A stretch of 64,000 bases of DNA from Actinomadura macra NBRC 14102 (GTDB taxonomy: Bacteria; Actinomycetota; Actinomycetes; Streptosporangiales; Streptosporangiaceae). Positions 7,634 through 18,567 of the stretch are shown piece by piece. The DNA lies in the NCBI RefSeq assembly GCF_001552215.1, contig NZ_BCQT01000006.1:372001-436000 (forward strand), read 5' to 3'. The translations under genes and the position numbers were made by a program. Numbering within the stretch: the stretch's first letter is position 1; the number at the start of each line of letters is the position of its first letter. The notes beneath the pieces were generated by a model. That model saw only the letters and a program-made list of their open reading frames with translations. It searched no databases and was not told the origin of the DNA.

Positions 7634-9715
7634 ATGAGCATCAGCTATCCGCGGCAGAGCGCCCGCACCCGCCGGTTCACCCTCGGCGTCCCGCGCGCCT
7701 TCCAGATCGCGCCGGACGGGACGCGCGTGGCCTTCCTGCGCACGAGGGCGGGCGACGACCCGGTCACCTGCCTGTGGACGCTGGACACGGCCACCGGCGA
7801 GGAGCACCTCGTCGCCGACCCGTCCGCGCTGGACGTGCCGGGCGAGGAGAACCTGCCCGCCGAGGAGCGGGCACGGCGCGAGCGCGCCCGCGAACAGGCC
7901 GGCGGCATCGTCGGGTACGCGACCGACCGCGGGATGCGGCAGGCCGTTTTCACCCTGGGCGGGCGGCTGTACGTCGCCGACCTCGACTCGGGCCGGGTCC
8001 GGGACCTGCCCGCACAGTCACCGGTCTTCGACCCCCGTCCCGACCCGGCCGGGCGCCGCGTCGCCTACGTGTCGGGCCGGACGCTGCGGATCATCGAGAT
8101 GGACGGCACCGGCGACCGGGAACTCGTCCGGCCCGAGACCGACCAGGTGTCCTACGGCCTCGCCGAGTTCGTCGCGGCCGAGGAGATGGGCCGCATGCGC
8201 GGCTACTGGTGGTCGCCGGACGGTGCGACGCTGCTGGCCGCGCGGGTCGATGAGACGCCCGTGCACCGCTGGCACATCGCCGACCCCGCCAACCCCGACC
8301 GGACGCCCGCCGAGATCGCCTACCCGGCGGCCGGCACGCCCAACGCGCTGGTCTCCCTGGTGCTGTTGAAGGTGGACGGCGGGCGGACCGCCGTCGCCTG
8401 GGACCGCGGCGAGTTCCCCTACGTGGTGACGTCCGTGTGGGACCGGCACGGCCTGATGATCGTCGTGCAGCCGCGCGACCAGCGGTCCCAGCGGGTGCTG
8501 AGAGTGGACCCGTCCAACGGCGAGACGGCGCAGCTGCACAACGAGCACGACCCGGTCTGGACGGACATCGTCCCCGGGATCCCCGCCCGGACGAACGGCG
8601 GCGACCTCGTCTGGATCACCGAGGACCGCGAGACCGACACCCGCCGGCTCACGATCGGCGGGAAACCGGTCACGCCCGGCGGCCTGCAGATCCGGTCGGT
8701 CCTCGCGGTGGAGGACGAGTCGGTCCTGTTCACCGCCTCCGAGGAGCCCACCGAGATCCACGTCTACTCCTACGACACGGGCGAGGTCTCGCGGCTCACC
8801 GAGGGGCAGGGCGTGTTCGGGGGCACCCGCTCCGGCGGCGTCACGGTGATCACCGGCTCCCGCCTCGACCAGACGGGCGCGCAGGCCGAGGTGCGCGGCC
8901 CGTCCGGCACGCACCCGGTCGCGTCCTTCGCTGAGACACCGGTGATCACACCGCGGGTGGAGCTGCTGCGCACGGGTGACCGCGAGATCCGCACCGCCGT
9001 GCTCCTGCCGGACGGCTGGGAGCCGGGCCACGGCCGCCTGCCCGTCCTGCTCGACCCGTACGGCGGGCCGCACGCGCAGCGGGTCCTCGCCGTACGGCGG
9101 ATGTACTGCGAGGCGCAGTGGCTGGCCGACCAGGGCTTCGCCGTCGTGATCGCCGACGGCCGCGGTACCCCCGGGCGCGGCCCGGTATGGGAGCGCGCGG
9201 TGCGCGGCGACTTCGTGGGCCCCGTCCTGGAGGACCAGATCACCGCGCTGATCGAGGCGGCCCGCCTGCACCCCGATGCGTTCGACCTCGACCGCGTCGG
9301 CATCCGCGGCTGGTCGTTCGGGGGCTGGCTCGCGGGGCTGGCCGTCCTGCGCCGTCCGGACGTGTTCCACGCGGGCATCGCCGGCGCGCCCGTCACCGAC
9401 TGGCGGCTGTACGACACGCACTACACCGAGCGGTACCTCGGCCACCCCGACGAGGAGCCGGAGGGCTACGCCGCCAACTCGCTGATCGAGATGGCCGGCG
9501 GCCTGGAGCGGCCGCTGATGATCATCCACGGGCTGGCCGACGACAACGTGGTCGCGGCACACACGCTGCGCCTGTCGTCGGCGCTCGTGGCGGCGGGACG
9601 CCCGCACACCGTCCTGCCCCTGTCGGGCGTGACCCACATGACCCCGCAGGAGGTGGTGGCCGAGAACCTGCTGCTGATGCAGGTCGACTACCTGAAGACG
9701 GCGCTCGCCCGCTGA
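7634..9715 (+). CDS. S9 family (dipeptidyl-peptidase IV type) serine peptidase
   Basis: The 693-aa protein begins MSISYPRQSARTRRF. An N-terminal beta-propeller-type DPP-IV domain (about 40-430) contains VAAEEMGRMRGYWWSPDG, whose paired Glu binds the substrate amino terminus in DPP-IV enzymes. The C-terminal alpha/beta hydrolase (about 450-693) has the nucleophile elbow GWSFGGW (Ser near 561), the acid in GLADDNV (about 635) and the His in GVTHMT (about 667). Such peptidases remove N-terminal dipeptides, often Xaa-Pro. No signal peptide is visible, so it is probably cytoplasmic. The frame extends to 7454, but ATG 7634 begins the conserved region. It converges with the ABC exporter genes (12 bp between stops). 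Confidence 0.9.
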   Translation: MSISYPRQSARTRRFTLGVPRAFQIAPDGTRVAFLRTRAGDDPVTCLWTLDTATGEEHLVADPSALDVPGEENLPAEERARRERAREQAGGIVGYATDRGMRQAVFTLGGRLYVADLDSGRVRDLPAQSPVFDPRPDPAGRRVAYVSGRTLRIIEMDGTGDRELVRPETDQVSYGLAEFVAAEEMGRMRGYWWSPDGATLLAARVDETPVHRWHIADPANPDRTPAEIAYPAAGTPNALVSLVLLKVDGGRTAVAWDRGEFPYVVTSVWDRHGLMIVVQPRDQRSQRVLRVDPSNGETAQLHNEHDPVWTDIVPGIPARTNGGDLVWITEDRETDTRRLTIGGKPVTPGGLQIRSVLAVEDESVLFTASEEPTEIHVYSYDTGEVSRLTEGQGVFGGTRSGGVTVITGSRLDQTGAQAEVRGPSGTHPVASFAETPVITPRVELLRTGDREIRTAVLLPDGWEPGHGRLPVLLDPYGGPHAQRVLAVRRMYCEAQWLADQGFAVVIADGRGTPGRGPVWERAVRGDFVGPVLEDQITALIEAARLHPDAFDLDRVGIRGWSFGGWLAGLAVLRRPDVFHAGIAGAPVTDWRLYDTHYTERYLGHPDEEPEGYAANSLIEMAGGLERPLMIIHGLADDNVVAAHTLRLSSALVAAGRPHTVLPLSGVTHMTPQEVVAENLLLMQVDYLKTALAR

Positions 9716-9727
9716 CCGCGGCGCGGG

Positions 9728-11458
9728 TCAGCGGCCGCCGTGCCAGGACGACCAGAGCGCGGCGTACGAGCCGTCCTCGGCGATCAGCTCGTCATGGGTG
9801 CCCAGCTCGGTGATCCGTCCGTCCTCCACCACGGCGACGCGGTCGGCGTCGTGGGCGGTGTGAAGGCGGTGGGCTATCGCCACGACGGTCCGGCCCTCCA
9901 GGACGGCGGCCAGCGAGCGCTCCAGGCGGCGGGCGGCGCGCGGGTCGAGCAACGACGTCGCCTCGTCCAGCACCAGCGTGTGCGGGTCGGCCAGGACCAG
10001 CCGGGCCAGCGCGAGTTGCTGCGCCTGCGCGGGCGACAGCGTCTCGCCGCCGGAGCCGACGACGGTGTCCAGGCCGGGACCGTCCCATTCGACCGCCTCC
10101 AGGACCTGCGTGATCTCGGCGTCGGACGCCCCGGGCCGGGCCATGACGAGGTTCTGGCGGAGCGTGCCGCGGAACACGTGGTGCTCCTGCGTGACCAGGG
10201 CGACGTGGCCGCGCAGCTCGTCCAGCGGCAGCCCGGTCAGCGGGACGGCCTCGCCGGCGCCGACCGTCACCGAGCCGGAGCGCGGGCCGTCCACCCCGGC
10301 GAGCAGCCGGCCGAGTGTGGACTTGCCCGCACCACTCGGCCCGACCATGGCCAGCCGCTCCCCCGGCCGCAGATCCAGGTCCACCCCGTGGAGCACGTCC
10401 AGGCCGGGACGGTAGGAGTAGCGTACGTCGCGTGCGGTGAGCCGTTCGCCGTCGGGTCGCCGGTCGTCCGGCCTCCGGTCGGGCGGGACATCGCCCACGC
10501 CGAGCAGCCGGGCCAGGGACGCGCCGCCGAGCTGGAGCTCGTCCAGCCAGGACAGCATCGTGTCCACCGGCTCGATGAGCTGCTGCGCGTACAGTGTCGC
10601 CGCGGTCACCTGCGCGAGAGACGCCATGCCGTTCATGTAGAGCAGGCCGCCGACCAGCAGCGTCGTCACGACGGGCAGCACGAACCCCATCTCGGCCACG
10701 GGGTACAGGACCATGCGCAGGCGCAGGGTGTACCGCTCGGCCTTGTAGGAGTTCCGGATATCGTCGTCGCCGCGCGCATGCCGGCGCTGTTCCAGGCCGA
10801 GGGCCTCGACCGTCCGGGCGCCCTGGACGGTCTCGGTCAGCCCGTCCGCGATCCGCGACCACGACGCGTTCTCCCGCAGGTAGCCGCCGTGGGCGCGGGG
10901 CAGGTACCAGCGCATCACCACCACCAGCATCGGGACGGCGACCAGCGCGGGCAGGGCGACCAGCGGGCCGTTGAGCAGCAGCGCGCCGACCGTGAACCCG
11001 CCCACCACGACGGCCACGAGCGTCTCGGGCATGGCGTAGCGGACGGACGTGCTCAGCGTGTCCACGTCCCGGGACGCGCGGGTGACCAGGTCACCGGTGC
11101 CCGCGCGCTCGACCCGCGACAGCGGCAGCGCCAGCACCCGGTCGACGAACTCCTCCCGCAGCTCGGCCAGCACCCGCTCGCCGAGCGACGCCGACGCGAG
11201 GTAGGCGTACCGGGCCAGCACCGCCTGGACGATCACGAACCCCGCGATGGCCAGGCCGGTCGTGTCGATGGCCGCGCTGCCGTCGCGGACGTTCTCGACG
11301 AGCTCGCCGAGCAGCCGCGGCGTCACCAGGCCCGTCACGGCGGCCAGCGCGTGCAGGGCCAGCACCGCGGCGAGGTACCGCGGATGCCGCAGGACGAGCC
11401 GCCGCGCGTACGCGCGCACCTGCGCGGGTGTCGCGACCGGCAGTGTCTCGGCGCTCAC
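9728..11458 (-). CDS. ABC exporter half-transporter with canonical Walker A and atypical LSPAQ signature
   Basis: The 576-aa half-transporter has an N-terminal six-helix membrane domain (about 25-315) and a C-terminal ATPase domain (about 340-570). Walker A is intact (GPSGAGKST), as are the Q-loop (VTQEHHVF), Walker B with catalytic Glu (HTLVLDEATS) and the switch His (AIAHRLH). The family signature LSGGQ is changed to LSPAQ. Its GTG start overlaps the stop of the next half-transporter (GTGA, 11455-11458), so the two proteins surely pair. Signature motifs act across the dimer, so this subunit supplies the ATP-binding side of the good site and the poor signature of the bad site. The substrate is unknown; drug, lipid or peptide export are the usual roles. 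Confidence 0.92.
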   Translation of the reverse strand: MSAETLPVATPAQVRAYARRLVLRHPRYLAAVLALHALAAVTGLVTPRLLGELVENVRDGSAAIDTTGLAIAGFVIVQAVLARYAYLASASLGERVLAELREEFVDRVLALPLSRVERAGTGDLVTRASRDVDTLSTSVRYAMPETLVAVVVGGFTVGALLLNGPLVALPALVAVPMLVVVMRWYLPRAHGGYLRENASWSRIADGLTETVQGARTVEALGLEQRRHARGDDDIRNSYKAERYTLRLRMVLYPVAEMGFVLPVVTTLLVGGLLYMNGMASLAQVTAATLYAQQLIEPVDTMLSWLDELQLGGASLARLLGVGDVPPDRRPDDRRPDGERLTARDVRYSYRPGLDVLHGVDLDLRPGERLAMVGPSGAGKSTLGRLLAGVDGPRSGSVTVGAGEAVPLTGLPLDELRGHVALVTQEHHVFRGTLRQNLVMARPGASDAEITQVLEAVEWDGPGLDTVVGSGGETLSPAQAQQLALARLVLADPHTLVLDEATSLLDPRAARRLERSLAAVLEGRTVVAIAHRLHTAHDADRVAVVEDGRITELGTHDELIAEDGSYAALWSSWHGGR

Positions 11459-13185
11459 GTTCCCGTCTCCGCACTCACGATCTTCGTCCTCTCGGTGGCC
11501 TCTCCCCGCGTGACGGTGGCCGCGTAGCGTTGCTCGGTTGCCAGCAGTTCGCGATGCGTCCCTTCCGCGACGACACGGCCGCCCTGGACGAAGACCACGT
11601 GGTCGGCCTGGTCCAGAAGCAGCGGGCTCGTCGTGCACACCACGGTGGTGCGACCCGCGCGCGCTTGGCCGAGCCTCTCGGCGATCCGTGCCTCGGTATG
11701 GGCGTCGACCGCGCTGGTGGGCTCCACCAGGATGAGGACGTCGGGGTCCGCGGCGAGCGCGCGCGCCAAGCGCAGGCGCTGCTGCTGGCCGCCGGAGAAC
11801 TCCCGTCCCGCCTCGGCGACGTAGGTGTCCAGTCCGGCGGACTCGATGACGTCCTCGGCGCAGGCGGCCCGGATCGCGGCGCGCAGCGCAGCCGGATCGC
11901 CATCCGGCTCGTCCGCCGGTGCGAGGCTCTCGGCGAGGGGACCGGAGAAGAGGCGGTCCTCGTTCACCGCGACCAGGATCCGCTTCCGGACGTCCGCGAC
12001 CCTGTCCAGCGGCACGCCCCCGAAGTCCACCTCACCCTCGGTGTACCGCCCGAGCCGGTCGGCGACGGCCTGCGCGTCGCGCGGGTCGGCCGCCGCGATC
12101 GCGGTGACCCGATTCGGCCGCACGACCAGCCCGGACGCGATGTCGACCAGGTCCGCGGAGGCGGCCGGGCGGGCCGAGCCGGTGGCCGGCAACGCGGGAT
12201 CGATCGCCAGCAGCTCGGTGACCCGTCCCGCCGCCACCAGCCCCTTGGTGATCTTGCCCGCGGCCTCGCCGAGGGTCTTCAGCGGCACGATCAGGAACAC
12301 GGCGTAGCCGTAGAAGGTGACGAGCTGGCCGACACCGATCGTCCCGTCGGCGGCGAACCGGGCGCCGACCCAGGTGACCAGCGCGATCAGCAGGCCGGGC
12401 AGCAAAACCTCGGCTCCGTTCAACCGCGTCTCGGCCCGCGCCGCCGCCACGCCCGCCGCGCGGACCCGCTGCGAGTCGGCGTGGTAGCGGCGGGAGAACA
12501 GCGGCTCGCCGCCGATGCCGCGCAGCACCCGCAGTCCCGCGACCAGGTCGGTGGCGTGCGTGCTCAGCTCGCCGACCAGCTCGCGGTGCTCCATCTCGCG
12601 GTCGCGGTAGGGGCGCAACAGCGGCGCCGCGACGAGCAGGATCAGCGGGACGCCCACCAGCACGATCAGGCCCAGCGGCAGCGACGCCGTCAGCAGGATG
12701 CCCGCCACGACGACGATCGCGACCACGGCCCCCGAGCCGCGGGACACGATGTCCAGGGTCTCCCCGATGTGGGCGACGTCCGACAGGCCGATGCTGACCA
12801 CCTCACCGGCGCTCAGCCGCTTCGGCAGCGTCCCGCCGAGCCGGGTGGCCTGCCGGGTGACGAGCTGGATCGTCCGGTAGGCGGCCGCCAGGAAGTTGAA
12901 CACCGAGTAGCGGTGCCGGACGGCGCCGGTCACCGCCTGGACGAGCCCGAGGCCGAGCAGGACACCGGACCATGTCACCAGGGCGCCCTCGTCCCGGGCC
13001 ACGACGCCGTCGCCGATGGCGCGGCCGATCGCGGCCGGCATCAGGGCCTGGCTGAGCATCCAGAGCACCCCGAGCGCCGCGCCGGCGGCGCAGGTGCGCC
13101 ACTGGACGCGGACCAACCACAGCAGGTACCGAGCGGGTGATCTTCGATCGGGGCTGCCTGGATCTTTTTCCGGCAACGGTTTCAC
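11455..13185 (-). CDS. ABC exporter half-transporter with decayed nucleotide-binding motifs
   Basis: The 576-aa partner of the preceding half-transporter has a normal membrane domain (about 20-310), but its ATPase domain (about 335-560) lacks most catalytic residues. Where Walker A should be, the sequence reads VTAIAAADPRDAQAV with no GxxGxGK. The Q-loop position reads VNEDRLF. Walker B reads DVLILVEPTS, with Val replacing Asp. The switch His is lost (TTSPLLLD). The signature FSGGQQQRL and the D-loop SAVDA are intact. The protein can therefore complete the partner's ATP site but can hardly bind ATP itself. The start is GTG 13185 with a weak ribosome site. It is the first gene of the pair on the minus strand. 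Confidence 0.9.
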   Translation of the reverse strand: MKPLPEKDPGSPDRRSPARYLLWLVRVQWRTCAAGAALGVLWMLSQALMPAAIGRAIGDGVVARDEGALVTWSGVLLGLGLVQAVTGAVRHRYSVFNFLAAAYRTIQLVTRQATRLGGTLPKRLSAGEVVSIGLSDVAHIGETLDIVSRGSGAVVAIVVVAGILLTASLPLGLIVLVGVPLILLVAAPLLRPYRDREMEHRELVGELSTHATDLVAGLRVLRGIGGEPLFSRRYHADSQRVRAAGVAAARAETRLNGAEVLLPGLLIALVTWVGARFAADGTIGVGQLVTFYGYAVFLIVPLKTLGEAAGKITKGLVAAGRVTELLAIDPALPATGSARPAASADLVDIASGLVVRPNRVTAIAAADPRDAQAVADRLGRYTEGEVDFGGVPLDRVADVRKRILVAVNEDRLFSGPLAESLAPADEPDGDPAALRAAIRAACAEDVIESAGLDTYVAEAGREFSGGQQQRLRLARALAADPDVLILVEPTSAVDAHTEARIAERLGQARAGRTTVVCTTSPLLLDQADHVVFVQGGRVVAEGTHRELLATEQRYAATVTRGEATERTKIVSAETGT

Positions 13186-13521
13186 CGGACGAAGATACGC
13201 ATCAGATCCGGCGAAGTTCGAACAGTTTTCCCGGAGCGGGCCAGAACGGTAAGACCTGTGGTCACGCCGTGCGCGGGACCTGTGCGACGTCTCCGGATGG
13301 CAGTCCCGGGGGGTGCGTCGGGCCGAGCGGAGGCGCTAAGGTCGGTCTGTACGGAGCGAAGCCTCACCGCTCCTTGAGCCGGGAACCTGGCGGCTAGGCA
13401 GACGCCGCTGCCCCGGCGCGGTCCGGTCCTCCCATTCCTGCGCGCTGGAATAAACCGGAACGGTCCGGCCGTTGCCAGTGCCGTTGCCATGCCGTCGCCA
13501 GCCCCGACTTCCGGAAGCCTT
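13186..13521. other. Intergenic region between divergent ABC exporter and SpoIIE phosphatase genes
   Basis: About 336 bp separate two divergent genes, so it should contain both promoters. A short inverted repeat, CCGGA-ACGG-TCCGG, lies at 13455-13468, 53 bp before the chosen GTG of the phosphatase gene. I see no convincing -35/-10 pair, RNA gene or small coding frame. Confidence 0.4.
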
Positions 13522-14739
13522 GTGAGCACAACGAGTCACCAGACGCATTCCCTCGCGCCAGGGGCAGAGGACATGATCGACCTGCTCCTCATCGACGACG
13601 ACCCCGCCGACGTCCTCATGGTCGAGAAAATGCTCGCCGACAGCGGCCTGGACATCCAGATCACCGTTGCGAGCGACCTCACCGCCGCCCGGCGCAGGCT
13701 GACCCGACGCACCCAGTGCATCATCGTGGACCTGTCCACCCCCGGCATCGACCGGTTGGACGGGCTGCGGAACGTGCTGGCCCTGTCCGGACCCGCCGCC
13801 GTCGTCGTGCTGACCGGGCTGGACGACGCGCACCTCGGTGTGCGGGCGGTCGCCGCGGGCGCCGAGGACTACCTGGTCAAACAGGAGGTGGACGGCCCCC
13901 TGCTGGCCCGTGCCATCCGCTACTCCATCGAGCGCAAGCGCGCCGAGGAGACCGAACGGCGGCTGGTCGAAGCCCGCATCCTCGGCCGGGAGAACGCACG
14001 GCTGGAGCGCGGGCTGCTGCCCGTCCCGCTGATCGACGACCCGTCGCTGCGGCACCACACCCGCTACCGGCCCGGCCGGCGGCGGGCACTGCTCGGCGGC
14101 GACTTCTACGACACCGTGCAGACCGAGGGCGGCGCCATCCACCTGATGATCGGCGACGTGTGCGGCCACGGCCCGGACGAGGCGGCCCTCGGCGTCCAGC
14201 TCCGGATGGCGTGGCGGACGCTCGTGCTGGCCGGGCACACCGGCGAACAGCTGCTCGGTACCCTCGACACCGTCCTCGGCCACGAGCGGCGCAGCGAGGA
14301 GATCTTCACCACCCTCTGCATGATCACCATCGCGCCGTCGCGGCGGACGGCCCGGATGCACCTGGCCGGCCACCCGGCGCCGCTGCTGTTCCGGGAGCCT
14401 CCCGGCAACGGCGGCCCCGAGGTCGCGGCACTCCCCGAGTACGCGCACGGCCCGGCGCTCGGCCTGATGCCCGCCGCCGAATGGCCGACGACCGAGATCG
14501 ACCTCGGCGATTCCTGGGGGCTGATGCTCTACACCGACGGCCTGATCGAGGGACGCGTCGGCGAGGGCTCCGCCCGGCTCGGCACCGACGGCCTGGTCGA
14601 ACTCGCGCGCGGCGCCCGCCGCAAGGGCGCGACCGGCCGGTCCCTCATCGACGAACTGGTCACCGAGGTCGAGCGTCTCAACGGCGACGCCCTGACCGAC
14701 GACCTCGCCGTCCTGCTGCTGTCGAGACGGCAGCGTTAA
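13522..14739 (+). CDS. Response-regulator receiver / SpoIIE (PP2C-type) phosphatase
   Basis: The protein (405 aa from GTG 13522) has an N-terminal CheY-like receiver: LLLIDDDPADVLMVEKML, the phospho-acceptor Asp in IIVDLSTPG, the Thr in VVVLTGLDD and the Lys in YLVKQEV. A coiled-coil linker (RKRAEETERRLVEARILG) and a SpoIIE/PP2C phosphatase domain (LLGGDFYDTV, MIGDVCGHGPDEA, LAGHPAPLLF, LYTDGLIEGR, DDLAVLLL) follow, with the metal-binding Asp residues in place. These proteins dephosphorylate anti-sigma antagonists in partner-switching pathways, gated by receiver phosphorylation. No histidine kinase or anti-sigma gene is adjacent. GGAAG precedes GTG 13522; ATG 13489 and ATG 13573 are alternatives. 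Confidence 0.87.
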   Translation: MSTTSHQTHSLAPGAEDMIDLLLIDDDPADVLMVEKMLADSGLDIQITVASDLTAARRRLTRRTQCIIVDLSTPGIDRLDGLRNVLALSGPAAVVVLTGLDDAHLGVRAVAAGAEDYLVKQEVDGPLLARAIRYSIERKRAEETERRLVEARILGRENARLERGLLPVPLIDDPSLRHHTRYRPGRRRALLGGDFYDTVQTEGGAIHLMIGDVCGHGPDEAALGVQLRMAWRTLVLAGHTGEQLLGTLDTVLGHERRSEEIFTTLCMITIAPSRRTARMHLAGHPAPLLFREPPGNGGPEVAALPEYAHGPALGLMPAAEWPTTEIDLGDSWGLMLYTDGLIEGRVGEGSARLGTDGLVELARGARRKGATGRSLIDELVTEVERLNGDALTDDLAVLLLSRRQR

Positions 14740-14822
14740 TTTCAATCCCGACCCAAGGGACTCGCCTAGCGGCTCGCCCCTTGATCGTGCTTGGGCGAGC
14801 GCGTCATCGCTTCGCGATCTTC

Positions 14823-14858
14823 CCGGCGGGGGCTCGCCTTCGGCTTTGCCCCCGCCGG
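14823..14858 (+). terminator. Hairpin / palindromic element downstream of SpoIIE phosphatase
   Basis: Ten bases, CCGGCGGGGG (14823-14832), pair exactly with CCCCCGCCGG (14849-14858) around a 16-base loop that itself contains CTTCGG. Flanking GAGCGCG (about 14797) and CGCGCTC (about 14867) also pair, so the whole 14795-14875 segment can fold. There is no U-tract. It may act as a factor-independent terminator for the upstream gene, or be a dispersed REP-like repeat. Confidence 0.5.
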
Positions 14859-15051
14859 TCAGCCATCGCGCTCGCGTGACGGCTTAGGTCGTCGTGGACA
14901 ACCTTCGACGCCTCCTTGTGGGGATCGACGTCTCCATGCGGGGGGCCAATGTCGGGTGCGTCACGGGATGGATGGGTTCCCTGGTCCGGTATGAGGTCAC
15001 TCACCTTCGTGTTCGGTTCGTGACGGGTCATCGGGCCTGGTCGCTCGCTTC

Positions 15052-15066
15052 ATAGCCAGAGGCTAT
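15052..15066. promoter_or_regulatory. Inverted repeat upstream of sdhC (operator candidate)
   Basis: ATAGCC and GGCTAT (15052-15057, 15061-15066) face each other across AGA, 50 bp before the sdhC start. The position suits a promoter-proximal operator of the succinate dehydrogenase operon. The regulator is unknown, and six-base arms give only moderate support. Confidence 0.35.
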
Positions 15067-15116
15067 CGAAACGAGTGCTCTGATGACTTGGAACTCTTTC
15101 CCCAGGCAGACGTACC

Positions 15117-15815
15117 GTGCGCGGTGTGGCTATAGCGATACCTGCGATCTACCGATCGACCGTCGGCAAGAAGGCCGTCATGGCCGTGACCGGCGGCATC
15201 CTCGTGCTGTACCTGGTCGCGCACATGATCGGGAACCTGAAGATCTTCCTGGGCGCGGAGGACTTCAACCACTACGCGCACTGGCTTCGGACGATCGGGG
15301 AGCCCGCGGTTCCGCACCGCACCGTCCTGACGCTCGTCGAGGTGGTGCTGGGGGTCTCGGTCATCCTGCACATGTGGTCGGCCGTGTCGCTCGCCCGCCG
15401 CGCCTCCGCCGCCCGTCCGGTGAAGTACAAGGCGAAGAAGAAGTCGCACGCGCAGGGCTATGCCACCCACACGATGCGGTACGGCGGCGTCATCATCGCG
15501 ATCTACGTCGTCTGGCACCTGCTGGACCTCACCTTCTTCGTGGTGAACCCCAAGGGCTCCGACGCCACCCCGTATGACCGGATGGTCGCCGACTTCGACC
15601 CGTCCCGCTGGTACATCACGCTCTGGTACGTCGTCGCGCTCCTGCTCGTCGGTCTGCACCTCAGACACGGCATCTGGAGCGCGTTCCAGACGCTCGGGCT
15701 GCGCACTCCGCGCAGCGAGCGGGCCCTGCGGGGCCTCGCCGGGACCGTTGCCACCGTGGTGACGCTCGGCTTCATCTCCGTCCCCCTGTCCATCACGTTC
15801 GGGTGGGTGAGCTGA
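15117..15815 (+). CDS. sdhC: Succinate dehydrogenase cytochrome b membrane subunit
   Basis: The 232-aa membrane anchor is a single-polypeptide cytochrome b with five hydrophobic helices (about 22-42, 70-93, 118-140, 165-184 and 203-225). Candidate haem-ligand His residues lie in helices 1-4 ([28 protein letters not shown]). It passes electrons from the SdhB iron-sulfur chain to menaquinone. The fused SdhC of about 230 residues with an SdhC-A-B gene order is the Corynebacterium/Bacillus-like type. GTG 15117 is used; GTG 15126 is an in-frame alternative that removes three residues. The stop lies 2 bp before the sdhA ATG. Confidence 0.9.
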   Translation: MRGVAIAIPAIYRSTVGKKAVMAVTGGILVLYLVAHMIGNLKIFLGAEDFNHYAHWLRTIGEPAVPHRTVLTLVEVVLGVSVILHMWSAVSLARRASAARPVKYKAKKKSHAQGYATHTMRYGGVIIAIYVVWHLLDLTFFVVNPKGSDATPYDRMVADFDPSRWYITLWYVVALLLVGLHLRHGIWSAFQTLGLRTPRSERALRGLAGTVATVVTLGFISVPLSITFGWVS

Positions 15816-15817
15816 AC

Positions 15818-17755
<1,938 letters not shown>

Positions 17756-17757
17756 TC

Positions 17758-18510
17758 ATGAAGCTCACACTGCGCGTCTGGCGCCAGAGCGGTCCCCGGG
17801 ACAAGGGCGGGATGGTCGAGTACAAGCTCGCCGACATCTCCCCCGACGCCTCGTTCCTGGAGATGCTGGACGTCCTCAACGAGAAGCTCATCGCCGCGGG
17901 CGAGGAGCCGGTGGCCTTCGACCACGACTGCCGCGAGGGCATCTGCGGCATGTGCTCCCTCGTCATCAACGGCACCCCGCACGGCCCCGAGCGCGCGACC
18001 ACCACCTGCCAGCTCCACATGCGCAAGTTCAAGGACGGCGAGGTCATCGACGTCGAGCCGTGGCGGGCCCGCGCGTTCCCGGTCGTCAAGGACCTGGTCG
18101 TGGACCGCTCGGCGTTCGACCGGATCATCCAGTCGGGCGGCTTCATCAGCGCCCCGACCGGCACCGCCCCGGAGGCGCACTCCACGCCCGTCCCGAAACC
18201 TGATGCCGACGCCGCCTTCGAGGCCGCCGAGTGCATCGGCTGCGGCGCGTGCGTCGCGGCCTGCCCGAACGGCTCCGCCGCCCTGTTCCTCGGCGCCAAG
18301 GTCACCCACCTCGGCCTGGTGCCCCAGGGCCAGCCGGAACGCTGGGACCGCGTCGTGTCCATGCTCGACACCCACGACGGTGAGGGCTTCGGCGGCTGCA
18401 CCAACACCGGCGAGTGCACCGTCGCCTGCCCGAAGGGCATCCCGCTGGACGTCATCGGGCGCCTGAACCACGACTATCTGAAGGCCACCGCGGGCGGCAA
18501 GAAGAAGTAG
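17758..18510 (+). CDS. sdhB: Succinate dehydrogenase iron-sulfur subunit
   Basis: The 250-aa subunit carries the electron relay from FAD to the membrane haems. The [2Fe-2S] ligands are in [12 protein letters not shown] (about 58-69) with the fourth Cys in TTTCQLH. The [4Fe-4S]/[3Fe-4S] ligands are in [14 protein letters not shown] (about 159-172) and [14 protein letters not shown]. All expected cysteines are present. It is the third gene of the sdhCAB operon and is followed by a strong bidirectional hairpin at 18527-18556. Confidence 0.95.
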   Translation: MKLTLRVWRQSGPRDKGGMVEYKLADISPDASFLEMLDVLNEKLIAAGEEPVAFDHDCREGICGMCSLVINGTPHGPERATTTCQLHMRKFKDGEVIDVEPWRARAFPVVKDLVVDRSAFDRIIQSGGFISAPTGTAPEAHSTPVPKPDADAAFEAAECIGCGACVAACPNGSAALFLGAKVTHLGLVPQGQPERWDRVVSMLDTHDGEGFGGCTNTGECTVACPKGIPLDVIGRLNHDYLKATAGGKKK

Positions 18511-18526
18511 TCCTCTCACGCCCGAT

Positions 18527-18556
18527 CCCCGCCCGGTCATCGTCTTCCGGGCGGGG
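18527..18556. terminator. Bidirectional terminator between sdhB and secY
   Basis: CCCCGCCCGG (18527-18536) pairs exactly with CCGGGCGGGG (18547-18556) around a 10-base loop. It sits in the 57-bp gap between two convergent genes and can serve both. The loop and flanks are pyrimidine-rich, without a long U-tract. Confidence 0.75.
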
Positions 18557-18567
18557 CCTTCTCCGGG

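Larger units (their letters stand above)
14740..15116. other. Intergenic region before sdhCAB with a long palindromic element
   Basis: This 377-bp stretch separates the phosphatase gene from sdhC. It holds a strong hairpin at 14823-14858, flanked by further partly complementary GC-rich blocks (about 14795-14880), and a six-base inverted repeat at 15052-15066 near sdhC. No frame in it has convincing actinobacterial codon use. Confidence 0.5.

Noticed and set aside
14804..15031. Small minus-strand frame of 75 codons between the phosphatase and sdhC
   Set aside because: It covers the palindromic element, has no ribosome site and shows no G/C third-position bias.
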